In this document: positions 1 through 7,704 of the stretch, one piece after another
Numbering within the stretch: position 1 is the first letter of the stretch
How the letters are laid out: each line of letters begins with the position of its first letter
Origin: an uncultured Oscillospiraceae bacterium
GTDB taxonomy: Bacteria > Bacillota > Clostridia > Oscillospirales > Oscillospiraceae
Direction: 5' to 3'
Length of the DNA: 64,000 nt
Assembly: GCA_910585735.1 (NCBI GenBank)
Contig: CAJUEU010000004.1
Span: 1-64,000, forward strand
Notes under the pieces: generated by a model
What the model saw: the letters and a program-made list of their open reading frames with translations, nothing else
The model's database searches: none
What the model was told of the DNA's origin: nothing
Made by a program: the position numbers and the translations under genes

Positions 1-772
1 ACTGGGCGATCTCGTTGGTGTGGTGGGGGAAGGCGTTGTCCACCCCGCCGCAGTGAAGGTCCAGATATTCTCCGCAATATTTCATGGAGATGCAGGAGCA
101 CTCGATGTGCCAGCCCGGATAGCCCACTCCCCAGGGAGAATCCCATTTAAGCGCCTGGTCCTCAAACTTGCTCTTGGTGAACCAGAGGACAAAATCATTC
201 TTGTTCCGCTTGTTCTCGTCCTCCTCCACTCCCTCCCGAACCCCGGTGTGGAGGTCCTCGGCGTCATGATCGTTGAACACATAATATTTTTTCAGCCTGG
301 AGGTATCAAAATATACATTTCCACCGGCCTGATAGGCGTATCCTGTATCCAGCAGCTTGGCGATGACCTGAATATACTCCGGGATCATGCCGGTGGCAGG
401 CTGGACCACATCGGGGGGGTTGACATTCAGCTTGGCGCAATCGGCAAAGAAAGCGTCGGTATAAAACTGGGCGATCTCCATGACGCTCTTATGCTCCCGC
501 TTGGCCCCCTTGAGCATCTTGTCCTCCCCGGTGTCGGCATCTGAGGCCAAGTGGCCCACGTCGGTGATGTTCATGACCCGCAGGACCTCATACCCCTCCC
601 ACCGCAGGGCCTTCTCCAGCACGTCCTCCATAATGTAGGAGCGCAGGTTGCCGATGTGGGCAAAGTGGTACACCGTGGGGCCGCAGGTGTACATACTCAC
701 CTTGCCCGGCTCGTGGGTCTTGAACGCTTCCTTTTGGTGTGTTACGGAATTGTAAAGCTGCATGGTATTCAT
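1..772 (-). CDS. cysS: Cysteinyl-tRNA synthetase, N-terminal part (runs off the window)
   Basis: Charges tRNA-Cys with cysteine using ATP in the cytoplasm. The visible 257 codons cover the class I catalytic domain: the CGPTVY segment with Cys30, the HIGN nucleotide-binding signature at residues 39-42, the WHIECS zinc-ligand segment, and the GGVDNAFPHHTNEIAQ block near the left edge. The ATG at 770-772 was chosen because a GGAGAG ribosome site lies just upstream; a second ATG nine bases downstream is possible. The C-terminal third is outside the window. It stands alone behind its own promoter and T-box, so expression should respond to charging of tRNA-Cys. Confidence 0.97.
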   Translation of the reverse strand, partial: MNTMQLYNSVTHQKEAFKTHEPGKVSMYTCGPTVYHFAHIGNLRSYIMEDVLEKALRWEGYEVLRVMNITDVGHLASDADTGEDKMLKGAKREHKSVMEIAQFYTDAFFADCAKLNVNPPDVVQPATGMIPEYIQVIAKLLDTGYAYQAGGNVYFDTSRLKKYYVFNDHDAEDLHTGVREGVEEDENKRNKNDFVLWFTKSKFEDQALKWDSPWGVGYPGWHIECSCISMKYCGEYLDLHCGGVDNAFPHHTNEIAQ

Positions 773-795
773 ATTGTCCCTCTCTCCTTTCAATC

Positions 796-830
796 AAAAA
801 CGCCCCTCATGCTTATCGCATGAGAGGCGT
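796..830 (-). terminator. T-box terminator hairpin
   Basis: The stem ACGCCTCTCATGC pairs with GCATGAGGGGCGT around a short loop and is followed by TTTTT on the minus strand, just before the cysS ribosome site. This is the terminator half of the T-box switch. Confidence 0.85.
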
Positions 831-1019
831 CAATACGCGGTTCCACTCTCGTTTGTCACTCGAAGGCCGGTAACGGGGCCAAGACGTGGGGCATTGCCCC
901 CAACGCTCCCGGACGCACTTCACGCCCGCCCTGCCGAAGCCCGCTCTCAGCCAATGGCGGGCTTTTTCTGTCGGTGGGTCCGGCCGCTACTTTTCCGTTC
1001 ACAGCGCATGGTTTCCTGA
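796..1019 (-). promoter_or_regulatory. T-box riboswitch leader of cysS
   Basis: Tandem regulatory RNA that senses uncharged tRNA and allows read-through into a synthetase gene. The hallmark T-box sequence AGAGTGGAACCGCG is at 836-849 on the minus strand. It precedes a terminator stem (800-813 with 818-830) and a run of five U. A UGC cysteine codon at 915-917 in the upstream stem region is the likely specifier; that assignment is inferred from the downstream gene, not from a folded structure. A hairpin rich in GCCCGC (around 930-965) is also present in the leader. Confidence 0.9.
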
Positions 1020-1026
1020 TAACAGT

Positions 1027-1055
1027 ATATTAGCATTTTGCGAGCGTGGTGTCAA
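1027..1055 (-). promoter_or_regulatory. Promoter of the cysS T-box transcript
   Basis: A consensus -35 TTGACA (1050-1055) is separated by exactly 17 bases from -10 TAATAT (1027-1032) on the minus strand. Transcription would start near 1019 at the beginning of the T-box leader. Confidence 0.85.
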
Positions 1056-1061
1056 GTATCC

Positions 1062-1589
1062 TCACAGGTTCTTCCAGTCGATGCAGTCCTTATTCTTGAT
1101 AAAATACTCCACCCCGGAGTATATGGTAGTGAGAACGATGACCCAGATGCAGAGCTGGTCCACCAGGGTGGGGACCGTCAGGTGCATGACGCACAGACCG
1201 ATCATGGTGGAGGCGGTCTTGACCTTCCCGGACCACCCGGCGGCGATGACCCGGCCTCCCTCCACGGCGATGAGCCGAAGGCCGGAGACGGCGAACTCCC
1301 GGAAAATGACGATGACCAGCGCCCAGGCAGGGAAGCGGCCCGTGGCGCAGAAACAAACCATGGCGGTCATGACCAGCACCTTGTCGGCCAGGGGGTCCAT
1401 AAACTTGCCAAAATCAGTGACCAGCCCCCGGCTTCGTGCGATTTGGCCGTCCAGAAGGTCCGTGAGACTGGCCAGGACAAAGACCGCCAGGGCGGCATAG
1501 CCGCTCCAGAGGGCGTCCACGTTCCAGAGGACCAGGTAGACCGGGATCATCAGCACCCGGAGCATGGTGAGTTTATTGGCTAAATTCAT
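1062..1589 (-). CDS. pgsA: CDP-diacylglycerol-glycerol-3-phosphate 3-phosphatidyltransferase
   Basis: Makes phosphatidylglycerolphosphate from CDP-diacylglycerol and glycerol-3-phosphate, the committed step to phosphatidylglycerol, in the cytoplasmic membrane. The 175-residue length and hydrophobic segments fit the family. The CDP-alcohol phosphotransferase signature is present as DGQIAR, then G, then two Asp four residues apart (FMDPLADKVL). The start at 1587-1589 gives MNLANKLT seven bases after GGAGG; an ATG two codons earlier overlaps the rimO stop and is too close to the ribosome site. It is the last gene of the run that begins with recA, and follows rimO almost without a gap. Confidence 0.95.
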   Translation of the reverse strand: MNLANKLTMLRVLMIPVYLVLWNVDALWSGYAALAVFVLASLTDLLDGQIARSRGLVTDFGKFMDPLADKVLVMTAMVCFCATGRFPAWALVIVIFREFAVSGLRLIAVEGGRVIAAGWSGKVKTASTMIGLCVMHLTVPTLVDQLCIWVIVLTTIYSGVEYFIKNKDCIDWKNL

Positions 1590-1591
1590 AT

Positions 1592-2917
1592 TCATTCCTC
1601 CATTTCTCCCACAAGGTCGCCGTCCTCGGCGCCGGTGATGCGGACCCTCACGAACTCTCCCGCCGGAATGAGCCCCGGGGCAGTAAAAAGCACCCGGCCG
1701 TCCACCTCCACCGAGTCGGCGTAGGTCCGCCCGGCATAGCATCCGGCCCCGCCGTCAAAGCCCTCGCAGAGGACCTCCATCACGGCGCCCAGGCGGCTCT
1801 CGTTGTACTGGTCCAGCACCGCCGACTGGAGTTCCACCAGGCGGTTGACCCGCTGCCCGGCCACCTCCTCAGAAACCTGGTCGGGCATGGTCGCCGCCCG
1901 GGTGCCCTCTTCTCTGGAATACTGGAACACCCCCGCCCGCTCGATGCGGGTGTTTGTGACAAAGCGGCACAGGGCCTCGAAGTCCTCCTCGGTCTCCCCG
2001 GGGAGGCCGCAGATGAGGGAGGTGCGGAGCACCAGGCCGGGGATCCTGGCCCTTAGATCGGTGAGCAGGGCGGTGAGGCTCTCCTCGTCCCCCCAGCGGT
2101 TCATGGCCTTGAGAAGCCTGCCGCTGCAATGCTGGAGGGGAATATCCAGGTACTTGACGATCTTGGGCTCTTTGGTGATGGTCTCGATGAGTTCATCGTC
2201 AAAATGGTCAGGATAGAGATAGTGGAGCCGGACCCAGTGGAAGGGCAGCTTGCAAAGCTCCTTCAGCAGCTCGGGCAGCTTTTTCTCTCCGTAGAGGTCT
2301 TTGCCGTAAGGCCCGATGTCCTGGGCGATGACAATGAGCTCCTGTACCCCGGCATCGGCCAGGTTCCTGGCCTCGGCCAAAATATTCTCCATGGGGCGGC
2401 TGCGGTAGCGGCCCCGGAGGTAGGGGATGATGCAGAAGGCGCAGAAGTTGTCGCAGCCCTCGGCGATCTTTAAGTAGGCGGTGTAGCTCGCTCCAGTGGT
2501 GAGCCGGTCCCCCTCCTCGGTGGTGGCCGAGATGTCCCCGAAATACTCCGGCTTCTCCCCCGCCGCCACACGCTCCACGGCGGTGACAATGTCATCGTAG
2601 CTCCCCGTGCCCATCATGCCGTCCACCTCGGGCAGCTCCTGCCAGATGTCCTCCCGGTAGCGCTGGGAGAGGCAGCCGCAGACCAGCAGCTTACCCAGCT
2701 TCCCGGCCTTTTTCAGCTCTCCCAGGGCGATGATGTGCTCGATGGCCTCGCTCTTGGCGGCGTCAATGAAGCCGCAGGTGTTGAGCACCGCCACGTCGGC
2801 CCTCTCGGGCTCCCCGGTGACCTGGTGCCCGGCGGCGCGGCAGAGGGCCATCATCTGCTGGGTGTTAATGAGATTTTTGGAGCAGCCCAAAGAAATAAAG
2901 GCGATTTTCAAAGTCAA
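1592..2917 (-). CDS. rimO: Ribosomal protein S12 methylthiotransferase RimO
   Basis: Radical-SAM enzyme that adds a methylthio group to a conserved Asp of ribosomal protein S12. The 441-residue protein has the N-terminal UPF0004 domain with cluster cysteines Cys12 (LGCSKN), Cys48 (NTCGF) and Cys82 (CGCLSQRY). The radical-SAM triad C-x3-C-x2-C is at 155, 159 and 162, and a C-terminal TRAM-like segment follows. The LGCSKNLIN start and the EGCDNFCAFCIIP motif place it with RimO rather than MiaB. It lies between a GNAT gene and pgsA with a few bases between genes, so it is probably co-transcribed with both. Confidence 0.97.
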   Translation of the reverse strand: MTLKIAFISLGCSKNLINTQQMMALCRAAGHQVTGEPERADVAVLNTCGFIDAAKSEAIEHIIALGELKKAGKLGKLLVCGCLSQRYREDIWQELPEVDGMMGTGSYDDIVTAVERVAAGEKPEYFGDISATTEEGDRLTTGASYTAYLKIAEGCDNFCAFCIIPYLRGRYRSRPMENILAEARNLADAGVQELIVIAQDIGPYGKDLYGEKKLPELLKELCKLPFHWVRLHYLYPDHFDDELIETITKEPKIVKYLDIPLQHCSGRLLKAMNRWGDEESLTALLTDLRARIPGLVLRTSLICGLPGETEEDFEALCRFVTNTRIERAGVFQYSREEGTRAATMPDQVSEEVAGQRVNRLVELQSAVLDQYNESRLGAVMEVLCEGFDGGAGCYAGRTYADSVEVDGRVLFTAPGLIPAGEFVRVRITGAEDGDLVGEMEE

Positions 2918-2923
2918 AACTCC

Positions 2924-3328
2924 TTATAGTTTCATAAAACCGCGGCAGCCCGCGTCGCTGTCCAGGGTAAAGCCCAAGGACCGATAGAAAGCGGCGGTTT
3001 TGAGGGTATCGTCAGTGAACAACTCCATCTGATACACCTCGGGATAGCGCTCCATGAGCGTCCGCACCAGCCCGGTCCCGATCCCCTGCCGCTGACGGTC
3101 CGGAAGGACCAGCAGATCCTGGAGCAGCACAACGGAAAAGCCGTCCCCCACCGCCCGGAGCAAACCCACGAGCTTATCTTCCTCATAGGCGCCCAGCACC
3201 AGCAGAGAATGCCGGAAGGCCTGCCGCAGCATCTCCGGCCGGGCCGTGTAGTTGGTCCAGCCAACGGCGGCATAAAGGGGCAGGATCTCCTGAAAGTCAA
3301 ACTCCGTCAACTCACACAGTGTTATCAT
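2924..3328 (-). CDS. GNAT family N-acetyltransferase
   Basis: Predicted acetyl-CoA dependent N-acetyltransferase of 134 residues; the acceptor is unknown. Motif A of the GNAT fold is visible as RQRQGIGTGLV around residues 78-88, preceded by the beta strand LLQDLLVLP. A C-terminal AAFYRSLGF segment is typical of GNAT motif B. The ATG overlaps the recX stop codon as ATGA, so translation is probably coupled to recX. rimO begins six bases after its end. The position in a recA-recX operon is suggestive but gives no direct clue to the substrate. Confidence 0.9.
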   Translation of the reverse strand: MITLCELTEFDFQEILPLYAAVGWTNYTARPEMLRQAFRHSLLVLGAYEEDKLVGLLRAVGDGFSVVLLQDLLVLPDRQRQGIGTGLVRTLMERYPEVYQMELFTDDTLKTAAFYRSLGFTLDSDAGCRGFMKL

Positions 3329-3984
3329 AGTTCCTCCTCGATCCCCGCCCCGTAGCGGTTGAGGCCCTCCCGGATCTCGTTCCAGTTGTAGCCCCTTCTG
3401 GCCAGGGCGTCGGCGGCCCGCTTCAGGTCCTTCTGGTCGGGAGTACCGCCCCGGAACCGTTTTTGAAGAAAGGTGTCGATCCCATCCTCCGGCTCCTGGG
3501 CCTCCTCCAACACCTCAGTCCAAAGCTCCCGGGGCACTCCCCGGCGGAAAAGCTCGTCCCGAAGCTTTCGATCCCCGTAGCCTTTGGCCGAGTAGTGTCG
3601 GACCACGGTTTTGGCGTATTCTCTATCATTCAAATAGCCCAGATCTTCCAGCCAATCGGCCACGGTCTCAGCCTGCTCCTGCGTAGCGATGGGCTCCCGC
3701 TCGGTCCCGTCCTTTTTCCGGGGGAGCTTGGCTGTGAGCTTCTTCACCAGCTCCTTCCGGGACACGGGCTTGCGGGCGATTAGGTCCAGGGCCTTGCCCC
3801 TTGCTCTGCTCTCCCCCGCCGTCCGTTGGAGCTCCTCCAGCCGCTCAGGGGACAGGTCCATGCCGGAATAGAGGGCGAAGGATACCACCTCATTCTCAGT
3901 GACCCGGAGGATGGACCCATCCTCCAGGTGGCAGAGCCAGCGGTCCTTTACCCGCTGGGAGGGCTCCAATTTCATAATTTTCAT
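3325..3984 (-). CDS. recX: Regulatory protein RecX
   Basis: Binds RecA filaments and modulates recombinase activity. The 219-residue protein is helical and shows the three-helix RecX repeats, for example YLNDREYAKTVV and GDRKLRDELFRRGV, with a C-terminal ALARRGYNWNEI repeat. The start at 3982-3984 overlaps the stop of the upstream GNAT gene as TGATG; an in-frame upstream start at 3999 would extend further into that gene. Having recX two genes after recA is typical, but the intervening acetyltransferase is not. Confidence 0.93.
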   Translation of the reverse strand: MKIMKLEPSQRVKDRWLCHLEDGSILRVTENEVVSFALYSGMDLSPERLEELQRTAGESRARGKALDLIARKPVSRKELVKKLTAKLPRKKDGTEREPIATQEQAETVADWLEDLGYLNDREYAKTVVRHYSAKGYGDRKLRDELFRRGVPRELWTEVLEEAQEPEDGIDTFLQKRFRGGTPDQKDLKRAADALARRGYNWNEIREGLNRYGAGIEEEL

Positions 3985-4442
3985 CACAGATCCATCCAAA
4001 CCGCCTCGTCATGGACCGAGGCGTTCTCTATTGCGTTGTAAAAACGGACCGACTCCGGGTTGTGGGCCATGATGGCGATCAAGGTCTCCACCCCACGCTC
4101 CTTCAGCGCCCGGCGCAGCTCCTGCAACAAGAGCTGCGCCACGCCCCGGTGCCGCTCCTCTTTCAGCACACAGATCCAGTCCAGATAGGCAGTGGAACAG
4201 CTTGCGTCGCTTCTGGCGGCCAGAATGACGGCGTCGCCCCTTCCAATCACCCTCCCATCCTCCCAGGCCAGCATGGATACCGCATTGGTAAAACGGCTGT
4301 CCTCAAAGCTTCGTTCCAGCAAATCCCGGTAGCTTTCCCCAGCATCCATGAAAAAGGTGTCCGGCTCCTGCCGCCGCAGCTCCCGCTCAAAGGCCAGCAC
4401 ATCGCTGATCCGCTCCCGGGTAAAGGGAACTACCGCCACCAT
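3984..4442 (-). CDS. GNAT family N-acetyltransferase between recA and recX
   Basis: Predicted 152-residue acetyltransferase with unknown acceptor. The central strand YLDWICVLKEERHRGVAQ carries the R-x2-G-x-A acetyl-CoA loop (RHRGVA), and the tail AHNPESVRFYNAIG-like region resembles GNAT motif B (here FYNAIENASV). The ATG at 4440-4442 follows the recA stop by one base; a TTG fifteen bases earlier lies inside recA. It overlaps recX at its 3' end. This is a second, unrelated-looking GNAT in the same operon; the two share only the fold. Confidence 0.88.
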   Translation of the reverse strand: MVAVVPFTRERISDVLAFERELRRQEPDTFFMDAGESYRDLLERSFEDSRFTNAVSMLAWEDGRVIGRGDAVILAARSDASCSTAYLDWICVLKEERHRGVAQLLLQELRRALKERGVETLIAIMAHNPESVRFYNAIENASVHDEAVWMDL

Positions 4443-4443
4443 A

Positions 4444-5589
4444 TCATTCGTCCTCAAAGTCCTCGGCGCTTACGTCCACGCTCCGGGGGGTGGGGCGGGG
4501 CGCGGCGGGCATGGGAGGTACCGGGGCAACCCCCATGCCGGGAGCCGAGGGCTTTCCAGGCATAAGCTTGTAGGCGTTGGCCCGAATATCCTCCTCCAGC
4601 TTCTGGGAAACCTCGGGGTTGTCCTTCAGATACTGGCGGGCAGCGTCCCGCCCCTGGCCAATGCGGGTCTCCCCCATAGAGAACCAGGAGCCCGACTTCT
4701 GGACCAGGCCCAGCTGGACCCCCAGGTCCACCATCTCCCCTTCCTTGGCAATGCCCTCACCAAACATGATGTCAAACTCAGCCTGACGGAAGGGGGGTGC
4801 CACCTTGTTTTTGACTACCTTGGCCCGGACATGGTTGCCGATGACCTCGCTGCCGTTTTTCAGAGACTCCACCCGGCGGATGTCGATCCGTACCGAGGAA
4901 TAGAACTTCAATGCCCGGCCGCCGGTGGTGACTTCCGGGTTCCCATACATGACCCCCACCTTCTCACGAAGCTGGTTGATGAAGATCACGATGCAGTTGG
5001 TCTTGGAGATGGAGCCCGCCAGCTTACGGAGGGCCTGGGACATGAGCCGGGCCAGCAGGCCCACGTGGGCGTCGCCCATGTCCCCCTCAATTTCGGCCCG
5101 GGGCGTAAGGGCGGCCACCGAGTCTACCACCACCACGTCCAGGGCGCCGGACCGAACCAGGGCCTCGCAAATCTCCAGGCCCTGCTCGCCGGTGTCGGGC
5201 TGGGAGATGAGCATGGAGTCAATGTCCACACCCAGAGCGGCGGCATATACCGGGTCCAAAGCATGCTCGGCGTCGATAAAGGCCACCTCTCCCCCCCGCT
5301 TCTGGGCCTCGGCGGCAATGTGAAGGGCCAGGGTAGTCTTGCCCGAAGACTCGGGGCCGTAGATCTCGATGATACGTCCCTTGGGGACGCCGCCGATGCC
5401 CAGAGCCATGTCCAGGGCCAGGGAGCCGGTGGGTACCGCCTCCACCACCACGTGGCTGTTCTCCCCCAGGCGCATGACCGCCCCCTTGCCGAAATCCTTC
5501 TCGATCTGGGCCAGGGCGGTATCCAGAGCCTTCTTCTTGTCGGAAGCCTGTCCGGGCTGGGTCACCATGGGCTTTTTCTTCTCTGCCAT
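4444..5589 (-). CDS. recA: Recombinase RecA
   Basis: Forms ATP-dependent filaments on single-stranded DNA, drives strand exchange and activates LexA self-cleavage. The 381-residue protein has Walker A GPESSGKT at 78-85, the MAW-like core [12 protein letters not shown], and the [15 protein letters not shown] loop region. The C-terminal tail is rich in Pro, Met and acidic residues and ends in EDFEDE. The start at 5587-5589 (MAEKKKP) lies eight bases after GAGAGGAG; an in-frame codon twelve residues upstream lacks a ribosome site. No clear GAAC-N4-GTTC box was found upstream. It leads the recA-GNAT-recX-GNAT-rimO-pgsA run. Confidence 0.98.
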   Translation of the reverse strand: MAEKKKPMVTQPGQASDKKKALDTALAQIEKDFGKGAVMRLGENSHVVVEAVPTGSLALDMALGIGGVPKGRIIEIYGPESSGKTTLALHIAAEAQKRGGEVAFIDAEHALDPVYAAALGVDIDSMLISQPDTGEQGLEICEALVRSGALDVVVVDSVAALTPRAEIEGDMGDAHVGLLARLMSQALRKLAGSISKTNCIVIFINQLREKVGVMYGNPEVTTGGRALKFYSSVRIDIRRVESLKNGSEVIGNHVRAKVVKNKVAPPFRQAEFDIMFGEGIAKEGEMVDLGVQLGLVQKSGSWFSMGETRIGQGRDAARQYLKDNPEVSQKLEEDIRANAYKLMPGKPSAPGMGVAPVPPMPAAPRPTPRSVDVSAEDFEDE

Positions 5590-5690
5590 ATTCCATACTC
5601 CTCTCGAAAGGCGGTGCCTTTCCAATGATTTACGAATTTGCCGGGCCGGTGGCCGGCCTCTACTGTGAGTTTAGCCGATTTTCGGTCCCA

Positions 5691-5720
5691 TAAAAGGGAC
5701 CTTCACTCGTTGATGGTCCC
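5691..5720 (-). terminator. Possible terminator at the end of prmC
   Basis: GGGACC (5715-5720) and GGTCCC (5696-5701) can pair on the minus strand across the prmC stop codon and are followed by TTTTA. The stem is only six pairs, so it may be leaky or only partly separate prmC from recA. Confidence 0.5.
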
Positions 5721-6566
5721 TGAGACCACACGAAGGATGCCCTGGGTGTCCGGGATGGAGCGAACATCCTCAAAGCCGTTCTCGCTGAGGATGGCCTCCA
5801 CATCAGGGGACTGCCCCATACCAACCTCAAAAATGAGCCGTCCTCCCAGGCGGAGAGCTCCCTTCCACTTGGCTGCCACGGTACGGTAAAAATCCAGTCC
5901 GTCCTCCCCGCCGTCCAAAGCCTCATGAGGTTCATAGTCCTTCACGGAGGAGTCCAGAGTAGGAATGTCGGCAGTGGGAATATAGGGGGGATTGCAGGCG
6001 ATCACATCAAAGTCCCACAGGGCGGGAAGTGGAGGCAGCTTGGCGTCCGCCGAGAGACAGGTCACCTGATTGCTCAGGCCGCACCGGCGCACATTCTGGC
6101 GGCAGATCCGCAAAGCCCCCTCGGAGAGGTCGGCCAGCACCACCTTGCACTCGGGCACGTTGGCGGCCACCGCCAGGCCCACACAGCCGCTTCCGGCGCA
6201 CAGGTCCAGCACCCGGCAGCCCTCCCCGGCTCCCCGGGCGGCCAGAATGGCCTCCTCGGCCAGGACCTCGGTGTCCATTCGGGGAATCAGTACCTCCCGG
6301 CTTACATCCAGGGAAAGGCCATAGAACTCCCACTCCCCGATGATGTAGGCCACCGGCTCTCCCTTGAGACGGCGGTCGGTAAGCTCCGCGATCCGCTCCT
6401 CCATCTGATCGGTGGCGTAAAGGGTCAGATCCCGAAAAAACTCTTCCCGGGTCTTACCCGATACATAGCAGACGATCTCCCGGGCCTCCAGCTGAGCGGC
6501 GGGGATCCCCGCCGCCTTCAGCTTCCGCCGGGCGTCCAGGTACAGGTTGTTGTAGGTGGTCGCCAT
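5703..6566 (-). CDS. prmC: Peptide chain release factor N5-glutamine methyltransferase PrmC
   Basis: Methylates the GGQ glutamine of release factors RF1 and RF2 using S-adenosylmethionine. The 287-residue protein has the N-terminal helical domain, the SAM-binding motif VLDLCAGSGCVG at about 119-130, and the catalytic NPPY at 192-195. The ATG at 6564-6566 follows GAGGTG at good spacing; a GTG three codons upstream overlaps the ribosome site. It follows the DUF1385 gene closely, the usual Firmicutes neighbour pair, although prfA is not adjacent here. Just upstream is a short stretch shared with other intergenic elements in this window. Confidence 0.96.
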   Translation of the reverse strand: MATTYNNLYLDARRKLKAAGIPAAQLEAREIVCYVSGKTREEFFRDLTLYATDQMEERIAELTDRRLKGEPVAYIIGEWEFYGLSLDVSREVLIPRMDTEVLAEEAILAARGAGEGCRVLDLCAGSGCVGLAVAANVPECKVVLADLSEGALRICRQNVRRCGLSNQVTCLSADAKLPPLPALWDFDVIACNPPYIPTADIPTLDSSVKDYEPHEALDGGEDGLDFYRTVAAKWKGALRLGGRLIFEVGMGQSPDVEAILSENGFEDVRSIPDTQGILRVVSGTINE

Positions 6567-6609
6567 AATGCTCACCTCTTCGGATAGGTTGCTTTGTCAC
6601 ACTTCTCTT

Positions 6610-7602
6610 TTACCACTTATCGGCTCCTTCGGCCTGGGGCAGTACCTCGGTAAAGGCACGGATCCCCACCTCGATCATGCTGTCGTCCGGCTCAAAGGTC
6701 GTGAAATTCTGGAGCCACAGGCCGGGAGCCACCAGCGCTCTGGTGATTGCGTTGTCATAGCGGCCCACAAAACGGTTGAATTCATAGCTTACCGCCACAA
6801 TGAGGGGCAACATAAGCAGGTGGATCAAAAAACGCAGAAAGGCGTTGTGGACCGGCCAGATACCAAACACGACAGTGGACACCAGAATGGAGATGATAAT
6901 AACCACAAAGAGGAAGCTGGTACCGCACCGGGGATGGTGCCGGGGCTGCTTCCTCACGTTCTCCACTGTAAGGGGCAGGCCGCTTTCATAGCAAAAGATG
7001 GTCTTATGCTCGGCCCCGTGGTAGGAAAACACCCGCTTCATCTCTCCCATCCGGGAGCACAGGCCCAGATACGCAATGAAAATGGCGATCTTCAAAAGGC
7101 TCTCGGCCAGGTTGCGGACCATCATAGAGTCGGTGACCAGGGTGACGGCGGTCCCCAGCATGGTGGGCAGGAAGAAAAACAGCAGGATAGACATGCCCAT
7201 ACCCATCAGCATCGCCAGTGTGATAACGACCCCCGCCAGCTTCTCGCTGCCCAGCTTCCCGTCCAGCCACTTCTCAAACCGGGACGGCTCCTCCTGGAGC
7301 TCCTCCCCTTCTCCCGCCACCTCGGCGGAGTACATAAGAGCCTTGACCCCGTTATACATGGAGGAACCAAAATTCACTACCCCGCGGATCAGGGGCAGGC
7401 CCACAATGGGATAACGGTCCTTCAGCACCCTCCGGGGCTCTGTTTTGACCTCCAGCTCCCCGTCCGGCTTTCGGACAACGATAGATTTCTTGTCAGGCCC
7501 CAGCATCATAATGCCTTCAATGAGGGCCTGGCCCCCGATCATGGTTTTAAAGCCGCCCTGGGCTCCAAGCCACAGCAAATGTCGGATGTTTTTTACGCTC
7601 AT
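6610..7602 (-). CDS. DUF1385 (YqhQ-type) membrane protein
   Basis: Membrane protein of unknown biochemical role, 330 residues. It begins with a soluble domain (GGQALIEGIMMLGP), followed by several hydrophobic segments and the conserved YHGAEHKTI motif in the middle, a likely metal-binding site. The second half carries further membrane spans. The start at 7600-7602 (MSVKNIRH) follows GGAAAGGA. Homologues sit next to prmC, prfA and rpmE in many Firmicutes, which hints at a link to translation termination or thymidylate-region housekeeping, but no reaction is known. The neighbour order here (DUF1385 then prmC) matches. Confidence 0.9.
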   Translation of the reverse strand: MSVKNIRHLLWLGAQGGFKTMIGGQALIEGIMMLGPDKKSIVVRKPDGELEVKTEPRRVLKDRYPIVGLPLIRGVVNFGSSMYNGVKALMYSAEVAGEGEELQEEPSRFEKWLDGKLGSEKLAGVVITLAMLMGMGMSILLFFFLPTMLGTAVTLVTDSMMVRNLAESLLKIAIFIAYLGLCSRMGEMKRVFSYHGAEHKTIFCYESGLPLTVENVRKQPRHHPRCGTSFLFVVIIISILVSTVVFGIWPVHNAFLRFLIHLLMLPLIVAVSYEFNRFVGRYDNAITRALVAPGLWLQNFTTFEPDDSMIEVGIRAFTEVLPQAEGADKW

Positions 7603-7662
7603 GGGATGTCCTTTCCTTGGGTCCCAAAAGAAGGACCCGGCTTTCTTTTGTATTGTAGCAGA

Positions 7663-7690
7663 CCCACACCCCTTTTGCAAGGGGTGTGGG
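7663..7690 (-). terminator. Inverted repeat after the histidine kinase gene
   Basis: CCCACACCCC (7663-7672) and GGGGTGTGGG (7681-7690) form a ten-pair stem with an eight-base loop, 15 bases after the kinase stop. On the minus strand there is no T-run after the stem; on the plus strand there is a short one. It probably ends the lipoprotein-regulator-kinase transcript, but this is not certain. Confidence 0.5.
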
Positions 7691-7704
7691 CAAATTTTTA
7701 GAAC

